Assembly (NCBI RefSeq): GCF_006539725.1
Contig: NZ_BJNO01000026.1
Location: forward strand, 1-64,000
Length of the DNA stretch: 64,000 nucleotides
Source: Klebsiella terrigena
GTDB taxonomy: Bacteria; Pseudomonadota; Gammaproteobacteria; Enterobacterales; Enterobacteriaceae
Direction of reading: 5' to 3'
This document shows positions 35,621 to 44,696 of this stretch, piece after piece (position 1 is the first letter of the stretch; each line of letters starts with the position of its first letter). Both the position numbers and the translations under genes were made by a program. A model generated the notes under the pieces. It did not search any database and had not been told where the DNA came from. It saw nothing but the letters and a program-made list of their open reading frames with translations.

Positions 35621-36367
35621 TTATTTTTCGCCCATCATGACCTGCAGCTTATCCGCTTCCGGCAGGCCGACAACCTGCTGCAGCATATTTTCTTTATTCA
35701 TATAGTAAATAGCCGGAGTGGCGTTCGCCCCCAGCTGGTCCATCAGCTGCTGGTTCTGGTTGAGGGTGCGTAGTTTCTCCTCGGGGAGGTTCGCCGGGAT
35801 CGCAATTTTCATTTTCCCGGCCGATTTTTCGTAATCGTGCCAGGTTTGTGCCGGATCGCGGCTGGCGAGAATGGCGGCGGCCACCGGCGTACTCTCCGGT
35901 TTGATAACCCCGACCAGCAGCGTGCGAATCTGCACTTTCCCCGACTCTACCCAGGGCCGGGCCTGCTGCCAGAACTGCTTGCAGTACGGGCAGAAGGGGT
36001 CGGCGAAGACGTAGAGAATAATCGGCGCCTCTTTTTTCCCGTCAAGCAGCCAGCTGGCGGCCTCCATCTGCTTCCACATCTTCTGGCCTGCCGGCGTATA
36101 GAGCTCCTTCTGGAACAGCTGTTCGCTAAGGTTGGTGCCGTTTTCGTCATACATGTAGCCGGAGATGGCGTGCTTGCCGTCGGGGGTGAGATAGATAGCG
36201 ACGCCCATATCCTGATATTTGCCCAGCCAGCCTTTCACTCCGCCCGGCGCTTCGAAGGGTTTAATGATGGTAATACCCTGTTTTTCTATCGCTTTTACGG
36301 GGGCAGGGAGATCTTCTGCATAGCTGCATAAGGGTAAAAGACTCAGGAAAAGCAGACGTTTTAACAT
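35621..36367 (-). CDS. dsbG: Thiol:disulfide interchange protein DsbG
   Basis: 248 residues from ATG 36367 ([17 protein letters not shown]), exactly the E. coli length, with a signal peptide cut near SYA. Active site CPYC in [15 protein letters not shown] near residue 127, after a dimerisation domain. In E. coli it rescues sulfenylated periplasmic cysteines and is in the OxyR regulon. An OxyR-like site lies 38 bases upstream of its start. Confidence 0.95.
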   Translation of the reverse strand: MLKRLLFLSLLPLCSYAEDLPAPVKAIEKQGITIIKPFEAPGGVKGWLGKYQDMGVAIYLTPDGKHAISGYMYDENGTNLSEQLFQKELYTPAGQKMWKQMEAASWLLDGKKEAPIILYVFADPFCPYCKQFWQQARPWVESGKVQIRTLLVGVIKPESTPVAAAILASRDPAQTWHDYEKSAGKMKIAIPANLPEEKLRTLNQNQQLMDQLGANATPAIYYMNKENMLQQVVGLPEADKLQVMMGEK

Positions 36368-36404
36368 GATTATTCCTTGTAAAATCAATGTAGAAGGTAC
36401 AGAA

Positions 36405-36441
36405 GATGATGGAACCTATCACAGCTATAGGCAAGACCTGC
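36405..36441. promoter_or_regulatory. Candidate OxyR binding site, dsbG/ahpC region
   Basis: The inner core CTAT (36416-36419), 7 bases, ATAG (36427-36430) matches the OxyR consensus spacing exactly, and the flanking T and A positions of the outer half-sites are partly kept. It lies upstream of dsbG (minus) and just upstream of a plus-strand promoter at 36453. Confidence 0.6.
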
Positions 36442-36452
36442 GCCCGGACAGA

Positions 36453-36481
36453 TTGCCCTTTGCTGAGGCGGATGGTGTAAT
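36453..36481 (+). promoter_or_regulatory. Sigma-70 promoter in the dsbG-ahpC region
   Basis: -35 TTGCCC (36453-36458), spacer of exactly 17 bases, -10 TGTAAT (36476-36481, 5/6). The OxyR-like site ends 11 bases before the -35, the usual position for OxyR activation. It would start transcription near 36488. Confidence 0.55.
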
Positions 36482-36487
36482 CGCCCA

Positions 36488-36597
36488 TGCTGTTACATTA
36501 AGGTAATGTAGAGCGCAACGCATAGCCAGCCTGCCTGGCCCTGAATCTACCCTCGGGTATTTCAGGTAATAGGGCCGCCTGAAAGGGCGGCCTTTTT
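36488..36597 (+). ncRNA. Candidate short structured RNA or ahpC leader with terminator
   Basis: About 110 bases from the promoter at 36453-36481 to a Rho-independent terminator (GGCCGCC 36573-36579, GGCGGCC 36586-36592, then TTTTT). Two further hairpins precede it: TACATTA/TAATGTA (36494-36510, loop AGG) and CCTGAA/TTCAGG with an inner TACC-CTCG-GGTA (36540-36566). There is no sizeable open reading frame. It could be a free small RNA or the attenuated leader of ahpC. I cannot match it to a named family. Confidence 0.45.
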
Positions 36598-36670
36598 ACT
36601 TTATCGGCCTGGCGAGTACCGCCGATTGCGCGACTTGTCCCGACGGGTTCACAAAGTTGTCTTGTTGCGG

Positions 36671-36700
36671 TTGTTAGATATTGCTTATTGATTTGATAAT
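36671..36700 (+). promoter_or_regulatory. Proximal ahpC promoter candidate
   Basis: -35 TTGTTA (36671-36676, 4/6), 18-base spacer, -10 GATAAT (36695-36700, 5/6). It lies 70 bases upstream of ahpC and downstream of the terminator at 36573-36597, so it can drive ahpC independently. Confidence 0.5.
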
Positions 36701-36770
36701 GCAAACGCATTGGTCGGGTCAGGAAAAATTCGTTACCTTAGACCTCAACGAAAACACGGAGGAAGTATAG

Positions 36771-37334
36771 ATGTCCTTAATTAACACTAAAATCAAACCT
36801 TTCAAAAACCAGGCGTTCAAAAACGGTGAATTCATCGAAGTAACCGAGAAAGACACCGAAGGCCGCTGGAGCGTTTTCTTCTTCTATCCGGCTGACTTTA
36901 CTTTCGTATGCCCGACTGAACTGGGTGACGTTGCTGACCACTACGAAGAGCTGCAGAAGCTGGGCGTAGACGTCTACTCTGTCTCCACCGACACCCACTT
37001 TACTCACAAAGCATGGCACAGCAGCTCTGACACCATCGCTAAAATCAAGTATGCGATGATTGGTGACCCGACTGGCGCCCTGACCCGTAACTTCGAAAAC
37101 ATGCGTGAAGACGAAGGCCTGGCCGACCGCGGCACCTTTATCGTTGACCCGCAGGGCATCATTCAGGCTATCGAAGTTACCGCTGAAGGTATCGGCCGCG
37201 ATGCGTCTGACCTGCTGCGTAAAGTGAAAGCAGCTCAGTACGTTGCTTCCCACCCAGGCGAAGTTTGCCCGGCGAAATGGAAAGAAGGCGATGCGACTCT
37301 GGCTCCGTCCCTGGACCTGGTCGGCAAAATCTAA
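36771..37334 (+). CDS. ahpC: Alkyl hydroperoxide reductase peroxidase subunit
   Basis: 187 residues, typical 2-Cys peroxiredoxin. The peroxidatic Cys is in [13 protein letters not shown] near residue 47 and the resolving Cys in [10 protein letters not shown] near 166. It reduces peroxides and is recycled by AhpF. GGAGGAA sits ahead of the ATG. It shows the strong codon bias of a very abundant protein. An ERIC element and a terminator separate it from ahpF. Confidence 0.98.
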   Translation: MSLINTKIKPFKNQAFKNGEFIEVTEKDTEGRWSVFFFYPADFTFVCPTELGDVADHYEELQKLGVDVYSVSTDTHFTHKAWHSSSDTIAKIKYAMIGDPTGALTRNFENMREDEGLADRGTFIVDPQGIIQAIEVTAEGIGRDASDLLRKVKAAQYVASHPGEVCPAKWKEGDATLAPSLDLVGKI

Positions 37335-37354
37335 AATTTCCATGTCTTTCACGC

Positions 37355-37450
37355 CATGGCGGCGTTGGCGTCACCTGCTCACCCCGGTCACTTACTTCTG
37401 TAAGCTCCCGGGGGTTCCCAGGCTAGCCGCCTTGCCCTGACGCGAAATCC
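37355..37450. repeat. ERIC-type repeat between ahpC and ahpF
   Basis: The stretch around GGTCACTTACTTCTGTAAG (37386-37404), flanked by CACCCC and CCCGGGGG and then a GCCGCCTT block, matches the conserved centre of enterobacterial repetitive intergenic consensus elements, the region used for the ERIC1/ERIC2 primers. It is partly degenerate at the ends, so the boundaries are approximate. It lies in the 245-base ahpC-ahpF gap and will be transcribed. Confidence 0.8.
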
Positions 37451-37470
37451 AGGGGAAATTGATATCGAAC

Positions 37471-37497
37471 AACGGGTGTTTTATTACGCCCGTTTTT
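37471..37497 (+). terminator. Terminator/attenuator between ahpC and ahpF
   Basis: AACGGGTG (37471-37478) pairs with CGCCCGTT (37487-37494, one G-U) and is followed by TTTTT. It should end most ahpC transcripts and limit readthrough into ahpF, fitting the excess of AhpC over AhpF. Confidence 0.75.
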
Positions 37498-37512
37498 CTT
37501 CCAAACCCCATG

Positions 37513-37551
37513 ATGCAAGCCGCATTCAGGCAGCCGCGAGGCCGCTTGCAT
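37513..37551 (+). other. Hairpin upstream of ahpF
   Basis: ATGCAAGC (37513-37520) and GCTTGCAT (37544-37551) are exact inverted repeats, just 28 bases ahead of the ahpF start. It may influence translation or stability of the ahpF message. Confidence 0.4.
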
Positions 37552-37579
37552 GATGACGTTTTAAGAGAGGGATAACGAG

Positions 37580-39145
37580 ATGCTCGAAGCAAACATGAAA
37601 ACCCAGCTCAAGGCCTATCTTGAGAAACTGACCAAACCTGTTGAGCTGATTGCGACGCTGGACGACAGCGCTAAATCTGCAGAAATCAAAGAACTGCTGG
37701 CAGAAATCGCTGAGCTGTCTGAGAAAGTGACGTTTAAAGAAGACAACACGCTCGCCGTGCGCAAACCGTCTTTCCTGATTACGAATCCAGGTTCTACCCA
37801 GGGGCCGCGCTTTGCCGGCTCTCCGCTGGGGCACGAGTTTACCTCTCTGGTTCTGGCGCTGCTGTGGACCGGCGGCCATCCGTCGAAAGAGGCCCAGGCC
37901 CTGCTGGAACAGATCCGCGACCTCGACGGTGATTTTGAGTTTGAAACCTACTACTCGCTCACCTGCCATAACTGCCCGGACGTGGTGCAGGCGCTGAACC
38001 TGATGGCGGTGCTGAACCCGCGTATTAAGCATACGGCGATTGACGGCGGGACGTTCCAGAATGAGATTACCGATCGTAACGTGATGGGCGTTCCGGCGGT
38101 CTTTGTCAACGGCAAGGAGTTTGGCCAGGGGCGCATGACGCTGGCGGAGATCGTCGCGAAAGTTGACACCGGCGCGGAGAAACGTGCCGCGGAAGAGCTG
38201 AACAAGCGCGACGCTTACGACGTGCTGATCGTCGGCTCCGGCCCGTCCGGCGCGGCGGCGGCGGTTTACTCGGCGCGTAAAGGAATTCGTACCGGCCTGA
38301 TGGGCGAACGCTTCGGCGGCCAGGTGCTGGATACCGTGGATATCGAAAACTACATTTCGGTACCGAAAACCGAAGGTCAGAAGCTGGCCGGGGCGCTGAA
38401 GGCTCATGTCAATGAATATGATGTGGACGTCATTGACTCCCAGAGCGCGTCGAAACTGGTTCCGGCGGCGGTAGAAGGCGGCCTGCATCAGATTGAAACC
38501 GCCTCCGGCGCGGTGCTGAAGGCGCGCAGTATCATCATCGCCACCGGCGCCAAATGGCGTAACATGAACGTGCCGGGTGAAGATCAGTACCGGACGAAAG
38601 GGGTGACCTATTGCCCTCACTGCGACGGCCCGCTGTTTAAAGGCAAGCGCGTGGCGGTGATCGGCGGCGGCAACTCCGGCGTCGAGGCGGCAATCGATCT
38701 GGCGGGCGTGGTTGAACACGTGACGCTGCTGGAATTCGCCCCTGAAATGAAGGCGGACCAGGTGCTGCAGGACAAAGTACGCAGCCTGAAAAACGTCGAC
38801 ATTATTCTTAACGCACAGACTACGGAAGTGGTCGGTGATGGCAGTAAGGTGACCGGACTGCAGTATCGCGATCGGCTGAGCGGTGATGAGCATCACGTCG
38901 AGCTGGCGGGGATCTTCGTACAGATTGGCCTGCTGCCTAATACCACCTGGCTGGAAGGCGCGATTGAGCGTAACCGGATGGGTGAAATTATCATCGATGC
39001 GAAGTGCGAAACTAACGTCAAGGGCGTGTTTGCCGCGGGCGACTGCACCACCGTACCGTACAAGCAGATTATTATCGCCGCCGGCGAAGGGGCAAAAGCG
39101 TCTCTGAGCTCGTTCGATTATCTGATTCGTACCAAAACCGCATAA
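37580..39145 (+). CDS. ahpF: Alkyl hydroperoxide reductase flavoprotein subunit
   Basis: 521 residues, identical in length to E. coli AhpF. The N-terminal double-thioredoxin domain carries TCHNCP (Cys near 129/132), followed by the FAD-binding [13 protein letters not shown] near 215, redox CPHC near 345-348 and NAD(P)-binding [12 protein letters not shown] near 357. It passes electrons from NADH to AhpC. A GAGAGGG ribosome site precedes the ATG. A strong terminator follows. Confidence 0.98.
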   Translation: MLEANMKTQLKAYLEKLTKPVELIATLDDSAKSAEIKELLAEIAELSEKVTFKEDNTLAVRKPSFLITNPGSTQGPRFAGSPLGHEFTSLVLALLWTGGHPSKEAQALLEQIRDLDGDFEFETYYSLTCHNCPDVVQALNLMAVLNPRIKHTAIDGGTFQNEITDRNVMGVPAVFVNGKEFGQGRMTLAEIVAKVDTGAEKRAAEELNKRDAYDVLIVGSGPSGAAAAVYSARKGIRTGLMGERFGGQVLDTVDIENYISVPKTEGQKLAGALKAHVNEYDVDVIDSQSASKLVPAAVEGGLHQIETASGAVLKARSIIIATGAKWRNMNVPGEDQYRTKGVTYCPHCDGPLFKGKRVAVIGGGNSGVEAAIDLAGVVEHVTLLEFAPEMKADQVLQDKVRSLKNVDIILNAQTTEVVGDGSKVTGLQYRDRLSGDEHHVELAGIFVQIGLLPNTTWLEGAIERNRMGEIIIDAKCETNVKGVFAAGDCTTVPYKQIIIAAGEGAKASLSSFDYLIRTKTA

Positions 39146-39174
39146 TAAAAGAAAGTAAGACCGACCTGCACAGC

Positions 39175-39207
39175 AAAGAGGCTACCCTTGGGTAGCCTCT
39201 TTTTTTA
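39175..39207 (+). terminator. ahpF terminator
   Basis: AAAGAGGCTACC (39175-39186) pairs with GGTAGCCTCTTT (39191-39202) around a CTTG loop, then a U-run. It lies between convergent ahpF and uspG. Confidence 0.9.
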
Positions 39208-39250
39208 TCGCCTTTCTACACCTTGTCGCAGGCGAAGCGGCGTATCTCGC

Positions 39251-39679
39251 TTATCGGACAACCATTACCGGAATATGCGCGTGGCGAATAACGCTCGAGG
39301 CGTTAGAACCGAGCAGATGGGTGCTGATAGACGGATTGCGTGAGCCAATGACCACCACGTCGGCTTTAATTTCGTTGGCCAGCTCGTTAACCATGTCCCG
39401 CACGTTGCCGAAGCGTACGTGCTTTTTAATGCGTGAGGGATCGATGCTGAAGTGCCCGGCCATGGTGGTTAGCCGCGTTTCCGCTTCATGCTGCAGATGC
39501 TCTTCAAAGCGGCGCAGGTCGGCGGTGAATCGGCTCATGGTGAAGCTGGATGAGCCTGGCAATACGTGGAGCAGGTGAATAATTCCGTCCTGCTGGGCCA
39601 AAAACTCCGCATGGCGGACGGCTTTGTCGCTTAACTCCATCTCAAAAACGTCAACCGGCATAATGATTGTTTTATACAT
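39251..39679 (-). CDS. uspG: Universal stress protein UspG
   Basis: 142 residues from ATG 39679 ([15 protein letters not shown]), as in E. coli; the two-codon upstream ATG is less likely given GAGGAA spacing. Alpha/beta Usp fold with the ATP-binding [17 protein letters not shown] near residue 112. It is a cytoplasmic stress protein. E. coli ybdR, which normally follows, is absent here. Confidence 0.94.
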   Translation of the reverse strand: MYKTIIMPVDVFEMELSDKAVRHAEFLAQQDGIIHLLHVLPGSSSFTMSRFTADLRRFEEHLQHEAETRLTTMAGHFSIDPSRIKKHVRFGNVRDMVNELANEIKADVVVIGSRNPSISTHLLGSNASSVIRHAHIPVMVVR

Positions 39680-39865
39680 ATGCATTCCTCCTTGTTCGAC
39701 TGTTTCTATATCAACATATTATACAAAGATATTGTGCCATTCAGGTCGCAAAACTGTCAGATCGGGTTCAGGGAGGCGTAAAAGTTTGTCAGGGCGGGGA
39801 GGGCAGAAAGAGGATGCGAAGACACCCTCTGGATAAAGCGCAGAACGCCTCAGGCGACGGGAGAG

Positions 39866-40276
39866 TTAGCGGTGAAATTCACCCGCGGCTTCCGGCTGGT
39901 ACAGCAGCTCGAGGACTTCGAGGTGCGCAGAGGAGCCGCCCGGTAACTCCCAGTGAATGGCGCTGCCGACCTTCAGGCCGAGCAGTGCGGCACCGACGGG
40001 GGCGAGTACCGAAAGCTGGGTGGCGCTATCGGTGACCTGGGAGGGGAAAACCAGGGTGCGCACGCGCTCTTCGCCGTTGGACAAATCACGGAATCTGACG
40101 GTGCTGTTCATGCTGACAACATCATGCGGCATCGCTTCTGGTGCCAGCATTTGCGCGCGATCCAGCTCGTCGTTCAGCGCATCGGCAACCGGAGAACTGG
40201 CGAACGCCGGCTGCTCGAGCAGCCTGTCGATGCGTTCGGCATCGAGCTCATTAATGATGATTGTGGGTCTGGTCAT
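39866..40276 (-). CDS. rnk: Regulator of nucleoside diphosphate kinase
   Basis: 136 residues from ATG 40276 ([16 protein letters not shown]), the E. coli length. It has a short N-terminal helical segment and a GreA/GreB-like C-terminal FKBP-type domain ([20 protein letters not shown] near 95). Rnk resembles transcript-cleavage factors but is known mainly for effects on nucleoside diphosphate kinase and alginate in Pseudomonas. Confidence 0.93.
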   Translation of the reverse strand: MTRPTIIINELDAERIDRLLEQPAFASSPVADALNDELDRAQMLAPEAMPHDVVSMNSTVRFRDLSNGEERVRTLVFPSQVTDSATQLSVLAPVGAALLGLKVGSAIHWELPGGSSAHLEVLELLYQPEAAGEFHR

Positions 40277-40424
40277 TGCATACTCCATGTTATCCAGGAA
40301 CCTGTCCGTAAAAGAAAACCCTCGCCGAAAATGGCAAGGGTTAATGTCTTCCCATCATACTGAGACTTGTCGGCGGTTTGAAGTGATTAAACGCACATTC
40401 AGCAACGATCGCGAAAGGAGCCAT

Positions 40425-40478
40425 ATGAAATTTATGCTACTGCCGTCACAGCAGGAAAAATTGTCTTATCCTTTTTAG
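40425..40478 (+). CDS. Possible 17-residue small protein or leader peptide
   Basis: ATG at 40425 is preceded by a very strong Shine-Dalgarno (AAAGGAG, 4-base spacing) and opens a 17-codon frame, MKFMLLPSQQEKLSYPF, ending 42 bases before the hydrolase start. No family is recognised. The ribosome site is the main evidence. It might couple to hydrolase translation, or it may not be expressed. Confidence 0.3.
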   Translation: MKFMLLPSQQEKLSYPF

Positions 40479-40520
40479 GCGGTATCAGGCACGTCCCTTC
40501 CACTACATGCAGGAGACTCT

Positions 40521-41351
40521 ATGAGCGGTTTTGACAAACTTACTCTTAATGACGGCAGCTATCTGTATTTCAAAGACTGGGGGAGCGGGCAGCCGGTTGT
40601 TTTTAGCCACGGCTGGCCGCTAACGGCTGACGCTTTTGAAGACCAGATGCTGTTTCTGGCTGATAACGGGTTTCGGGCGATCGCCCACGATCGCCGCGGC
40701 CATGGTCGATCGGCCCAGCCCTGGGACGGCCACAACATGGATACCTATGCTGACGATCTGGCTCAGCTGACGGCGCATCTCAACCTGCGCGATGCGGTGC
40801 ACGTGGGCCACTCCACCGGCGGTGGCGAGGTGGCGCGCTATATCGGGCGCCACGGGACTGAAAGGGTGGCCAAAGCGGTGCTTATCAGCGCCGTGACGCC
40901 GATAATGATCCGCACGGATTTCAACCCGGACGGCGTGCCGAAGGCGGTATTTGACAGCATCAGGGAGGGGGTTATCGAGGACCGCGGCGCGTTCTTCTAT
41001 GAGCTGACCGCCGCGTTCTACGGCTACAACCGCGACGGGGCCAAAGAGTCAAAAGCGGTACGCGAAGGGTTCGTCGAACAGGGGCTGCAGGGGTCGATTA
41101 AAGCGCTTTATGACTGTATCAAAGCCTTCTCGGAAACCGATCTGCGCGAGGACCTGCGCAAGATGACCATTCCAACCCTGGTTATCCACGGCGATGACGA
41201 CCAGATCGTGCCTTTCGAAACCTGCGGTAAAGCGGCGGCGCAAATATTGCCTGACGCCAGATTAACCGTCTACAAAGGCGGGTCGCACGGGATTTGTACG
41301 ACCCACAAGCATCAGATTAATCAGGATTTACTGGCGTTTATTCGCGAATGA
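40521..41351 (+). CDS. Alpha/beta hydrolase (non-heme chloroperoxidase/esterase family)
   Basis: 276 residues. Catalytic triad: nucleophile S98 in GHSTGGGEV, acid near D226 (HGDDDQIVP) and H256 in GGSHGI. The oxyanion-hole [13 protein letters not shown] follows residue 30 and HDRRGHGRS is near 56, all typical of cofactor-free haloperoxidase/arylesterases. No signal peptide, so cytoplasmic. The natural substrate is unknown. It lies between rnk and rna on the opposite strand, where E. coli K-12 has no gene, suggesting a lineage-specific insertion. Confidence 0.88.
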   Translation: MSGFDKLTLNDGSYLYFKDWGSGQPVVFSHGWPLTADAFEDQMLFLADNGFRAIAHDRRGHGRSAQPWDGHNMDTYADDLAQLTAHLNLRDAVHVGHSTGGGEVARYIGRHGTERVAKAVLISAVTPIMIRTDFNPDGVPKAVFDSIREGVIEDRGAFFYELTAAFYGYNRDGAKESKAVREGFVEQGLQGSIKALYDCIKAFSETDLREDLRKMTIPTLVIHGDDDQIVPFETCGKAAAQILPDARLTVYKGGSHGICTTHKHQINQDLLAFIRE

Positions 41352-41382
41352 AGTCCCTGCGGCGGCTGACGCCGCCGCATGA

Positions 41383-42180
41383 TTAGCTGCCGACCTTATC
41401 CACCACAAACTGCTTGCCGCAGTTGCCCGGATGGGGCTGGGGCAGGAAGGCATCGGCGGAGAGCGGCGTATTGATGGCCGCGGCCTTGATGGCTATTTGT
41501 ATTTCGGTTAAATAGGCCGGATTGCCGCTGCAGGTCAGCTTGAAGGCCTTAACGCTCTGTTTCCCCCAGGCCTCGGCGATGGCCGCATCGAAGTCGTCGC
41601 GGCTGACGCTCTGTCCGTAGTGCTTCGCGAGGAATGCCCCGATGGCGCTGTGCTTCACTTCACCCCCGAGGCGGACCATGGTGCCGAAGTAGCTGTCAGG
41701 ATCGAAGCCAAAACAGACGCCGTGTTTCGCGTACTCGTAGCGCTCAAGGCAGGAGTTGCCGCCGGAGCCGGGCATCACGCCGTTGAGCTTATTGGCCATC
41801 TCCAGCGACAGGCCGGTTTCCGCAGCCTGGCATTTCCGCCCGGCTTTGACCTCCGGCATATTGGGGATCGGGCGCGTGGCGCAGCCATAACGCATCCAGC
41901 GGCGATCGTCCACGCCGCGAGCGGCGATGGATTTCGGCAGACCCGGCCACAGGCCGTGTACGGTGAGATAATCGGTTTTGTTGGCCATTTCCTGCTGCAG
42001 GCGGCACTCTTCCGGTTCGCCGCGGTTGCGGTCATGCATGCTCTGGCAGAAACCGGTTTGCCAGGATAAGGCCAGTACGTAGCGGTCGAAATCGCCGTAT
42101 TGCGTTGCGGTGAGCGGTTCAGCGCCGACCTGAGTTGCCGTTAGCAAGAGGGCAATGGCGACGAAATCCTTCCTGAACAT
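41383..42180 (-). CDS. rna: Ribonuclease I, periplasmic RNase T2
   Basis: 265 residues with an N-terminal signal peptide (cleavage near GAEP, residue 20). RNase T2 motifs: LTVHGLWPGLPKS near residue 74 and CLERYEYAKHGVCFG near 145, each with a catalytic His. It cleaves RNA without base specificity in the periplasm. Orthologous to E. coli Rna (268 aa). It is separated from dcuC by a terminator; the E. coli citrate-lyase cluster is absent from this spot. Confidence 0.96.
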   Translation of the reverse strand: MFRKDFVAIALLLTATQVGAEPLTATQYGDFDRYVLALSWQTGFCQSMHDRNRGEPEECRLQQEMANKTDYLTVHGLWPGLPKSIAARGVDDRRWMRYGCATRPIPNMPEVKAGRKCQAAETGLSLEMANKLNGVMPGSGGNSCLERYEYAKHGVCFGFDPDSYFGTMVRLGGEVKHSAIGAFLAKHYGQSVSRDDFDAAIAEAWGKQSVKAFKLTCSGNPAYLTEIQIAIKAAAINTPLSADAFLPQPHPGNCGKQFVVDKVGS

Positions 42181-42230
42181 TTTTATTCCTGATAGTGGAT
42201 GGTAATGAGTTCCTCGAATTATTAAAGCAT

Positions 42231-42256
42231 AAAAAAGGCGCCTGCTGGCGCCTTTT
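42231..42256 (-). terminator. dcuC terminator
   Basis: AAAAGGCGCC (42233-42242) and GGCGCCTTTT (42247-42256) form a 10-bp stem; on the minus strand six U follow. It ends dcuC transcripts before the rna promoter. Confidence 0.88.
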
Positions 42257-42261
42257 CACGT

Positions 42262-43635
42262 TTATTGAACGGTGGTTCCGGGCACCAGAATTTCGGTGGC
42301 GATAATCACCACCAGCAGGCCGACAAGAACCGGTACCGAGGTCCGCTTCACCACCTCAAACGGCGAGATTTTTGCCATCCCGGCCACGGCAACGACCACG
42401 CCCGATACCGGGGAAATGGTCCGGCCGAGGTTGGATGCCTGCAGCATCGGGATCGACAGATAGGCCGGGTTAATACCCGACGAGTGCGCCAGTTTGGGGA
42501 TCATCTCAACGAAGGCGTAAAACGGGGCGTTGCCCGAACCGGTCGTCATGGCAGCCAGCATCGTCAGCACCACCAGCACCAGCATCAGAATGATGCTGGC
42601 GGAGCCAAACGAGGTCGCAATCGAAATCAGGCTATTGATAAAGCCGATGGTGCTCAGGCCCTGGGCAAACACGCCGGCGGCGACCAGCAGCATGACCACG
42701 CCGGCAAAGGCGTCGGCCATCCCGCGATAGGCGGCTTCCAGTCCGCTGAAGACGTTTTTGGTGTTAAAGCCGCGGCAGAATTCCAGCACCGCCGCCAGCA
42801 GCATGCACATCACCAGGATGGCAATAATATGCAGCTCCGGGCCCCATTTTCCGTCGAAGATCAGCACGCCGATAATGGGCGTGAAGGGCAGAATGGCATA
42901 GAAGGAGGGGGCGGTGGTGGTTATCTCGTTCACGTCGAGCATTTCGTGGGAGACGTTCTCTTTCTTATCCAGATAGCGCTGCCAGAAAAAGTGGGCAATC
43001 GCCATGGCGACAATCGCCGCGATGGAGATCGGCAGCGTGGTCTTAAAGGCAAAATCGATGAGCGGCATTTCGGCGGCCTTCGCCGCGAGAACGACATCGC
43101 CGGAAGTCGGGGAGAGGATAATGGCCGCCGGGGAGGCGAAAATGGCCGCCGCCGCGCCGCGGCTGATCCCAACGTTGACCATCACCGGGAACAGCGTTGC
43201 CATCAGCAGGACGCCGAGTCCGGTCGCCGAAGAGACGGCCAGCGACATCAGGCAGGCGACAAAATAGGCGGCGATCATCAGCAGGTAGGGAGAGTTAATG
43301 TAGCGCAGGGGCTTTGAGGCCAGTTTGACCACCATATCGTTGGCGCCGATATGCGTCATGTAGGTGGCAAATCCGCAGAGCATCATGATCATCATGCCAA
43401 GGTCGCCGCCGCGGCTCATCAGCAGAATTTTGATGTATTCGATGATGTCGGTCGCGGAATAGCCGGTGCTTTTCGCCTCGCCGGGTAAAATTTTATGTCC
43501 CATCAGCGCGCTGACGATAAGCAGCGTCAGACCGCCAACAAAGAGCACGCCGGTGGCGGAATACCCTTTGATGATATAGCGGGCGACGCCCACAATGACC
43601 ACGACCCCAATAAGGATCTCAACTAGCGTAAGCAT
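42262..43635 (-). CDS. dcuC: Anaerobic C4-dicarboxylate transporter DcuC
   Basis: 457 residues, about twelve membrane segments, colinear with E. coli DcuC (461 aa). Conserved stretches include VSSATGLGVLLMATLFPVM near residue 132 and TTGSGNAPFYAFVEM near 366. It exports succinate and exchanges C4-dicarboxylates during fermentation. An FNR-type site lies about 100 bases upstream. Confidence 0.95.
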   Translation of the reverse strand: MLTLVEILIGVVVIVGVARYIIKGYSATGVLFVGGLTLLIVSALMGHKILPGEAKSTGYSATDIIEYIKILLMSRGGDLGMMIMMLCGFATYMTHIGANDMVVKLASKPLRYINSPYLLMIAAYFVACLMSLAVSSATGLGVLLMATLFPVMVNVGISRGAAAAIFASPAAIILSPTSGDVVLAAKAAEMPLIDFAFKTTLPISIAAIVAMAIAHFFWQRYLDKKENVSHEMLDVNEITTTAPSFYAILPFTPIIGVLIFDGKWGPELHIIAILVMCMLLAAVLEFCRGFNTKNVFSGLEAAYRGMADAFAGVVMLLVAAGVFAQGLSTIGFINSLISIATSFGSASIILMLVLVVLTMLAAMTTGSGNAPFYAFVEMIPKLAHSSGINPAYLSIPMLQASNLGRTISPVSGVVVAVAGMAKISPFEVVKRTSVPVLVGLLVVIIATEILVPGTTVQ

Positions 43636-43733
43636 TATTTTACCCCTGAACCATTAACCCAAAGAATCTGCTGATAAATATGATTGTACAAAAATTAAGG
43701 GAGGGAATGTGCCGAATAAATCGACGAAACATG

Positions 43734-43747
43734 CTGATGCAAATCAA
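43734..43747 (-). promoter_or_regulatory. FNR binding site upstream of dcuC
   Basis: CTGAT-GCAA-ATCAA matches the FNR consensus TTGATNNNNATCAA at 9 of 10 fixed positions. Read toward dcuC it would place transcription start near 43699 if at -41.5. dcuC of E. coli is activated by FNR. Confidence 0.7.
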
Positions 43748-43864
43748 TAAACCGATGAGAATTACCTAATCAGCGGCCGGCGCGCGGGCGCTATCACAAA
43801 GTCGACAGGCAGGGTTGTTGCGATTTCGTGGGCGGTAAATCAAGACTTTGCCTTATTTCGTTAA

Positions 43865-43881
43865 GGTTATATTAAGATTAT
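43865..43881 (+). promoter_or_regulatory. Possible PhoP box upstream of pagP
   Basis: GGTTAT and GATTAT form a direct repeat spaced 11 bases apart (start to start), the geometry of PhoP boxes, but each hexamer departs from (T/G)GTTTA. It lies 47 bases before pagP, a known PhoPQ target in Salmonella. Confidence 0.3.
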
Positions 43882-43927
43882 ATTTGCTACTTTATTCCGC
43901 TTTAAAATCGATATTGGTAATTGAGAA

Positions 43928-44503
43928 GTGTTTAGACTACGTTATGTTGTACTGTTTTTGCTCAGTTTTTCCGGGCTGCTGCTCTCCAGCGGGATAGCAA
44001 ATGCGTCATTCAGCTCGACGATTCGCGATGGCTATAACACCTTAAGCGATAACGTTGCTGAGACCTGGCAGGAGCCAGAACACTACGACCTGTATGTTCC
44101 CGCGATCACCTGGCACGCCCGTTTTGCCTATGACAAAGAAAAGACCGATGAGTATAACGAGCGTCCCTGGGGGGCCGGTTTCGGCGTGTCGCGCTGGGAT
44201 GATAAAGGTAACTGGCACGGCCTCTACCTGATGGCGTTTAAGGACTCATTTAACAAGTGGGAACCTATCGCGGGCTACGGCTGGGAGAAAACCTGGCGTC
44301 CGCTGGCCGACGATAACTTTCATCTTGGGCTCGGCTATACGCTCGGGGTAACCGCGCGCGATAACTGGAACTATATTCCGCTGCCGGTGGTACTGCCGAT
44401 GGCGTCTATCGGCTACGGCCCGGCGACGTTCCAGATGACCTACATCCCCGGTACCTATAACAACGGTAACGTTTACTTTGCCTGGGCCCGCTTTCAGTTT
44501 TAA
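43928..44503 (+). CDS. pagP: Lipid A palmitoyltransferase PagP
   Basis: 191 residues starting with GTG, the only start below an in-frame stop six bases upstream. Signal peptide to about ANA (residue 26), an amphipathic helix, then an eight-stranded outer-membrane barrel. The catalytic His is in [16 protein letters not shown] near residue 60, with the conserved Asp and Ser regions following ([17 protein letters not shown]). It adds palmitate to lipid A from phospholipid. The N-terminal third differs from E. coli PagP while the barrel is nearly identical. Confidence 0.94.
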   Translation: MFRLRYVVLFLLSFSGLLLSSGIANASFSSTIRDGYNTLSDNVAETWQEPEHYDLYVPAITWHARFAYDKEKTDEYNERPWGAGFGVSRWDDKGNWHGLYLMAFKDSFNKWEPIAGYGWEKTWRPLADDNFHLGLGYTLGVTARDNWNYIPLPVVLPMASIGYGPATFQMTYIPGTYNNGNVYFAWARFQF

Positions 44504-44654
44504 TCCGCAATAGCTTAGTGATAAAAGTGCTGAGCAGTATGTTATGTGGAAAAACAATAACTAAAGCGCAACCACTAAAAAAGATAGCGACTTTTGTCAC
44601 TTTTTAGCAAAGTTCGACTGGACAAAAGGCACCACAATTGATGTACTGGATCGC

Positions 44655-44678
44655 GACACAGTATCAGTGTCTTTTTTT
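44655..44678 (+). other. Terminator-like hairpin in the cspE leader
   Basis: GACAC (44655-44659), a 7-base loop, GTGTC (44667-44671), then seven T (44672-44678), ending 18 bases before cspE. It may be an attenuator in the cspE leader or the end of a transcript from pagP. The stem is short. Confidence 0.4.
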
Positions 44679-44696
44679 CATATAAAGGTAATTTTG

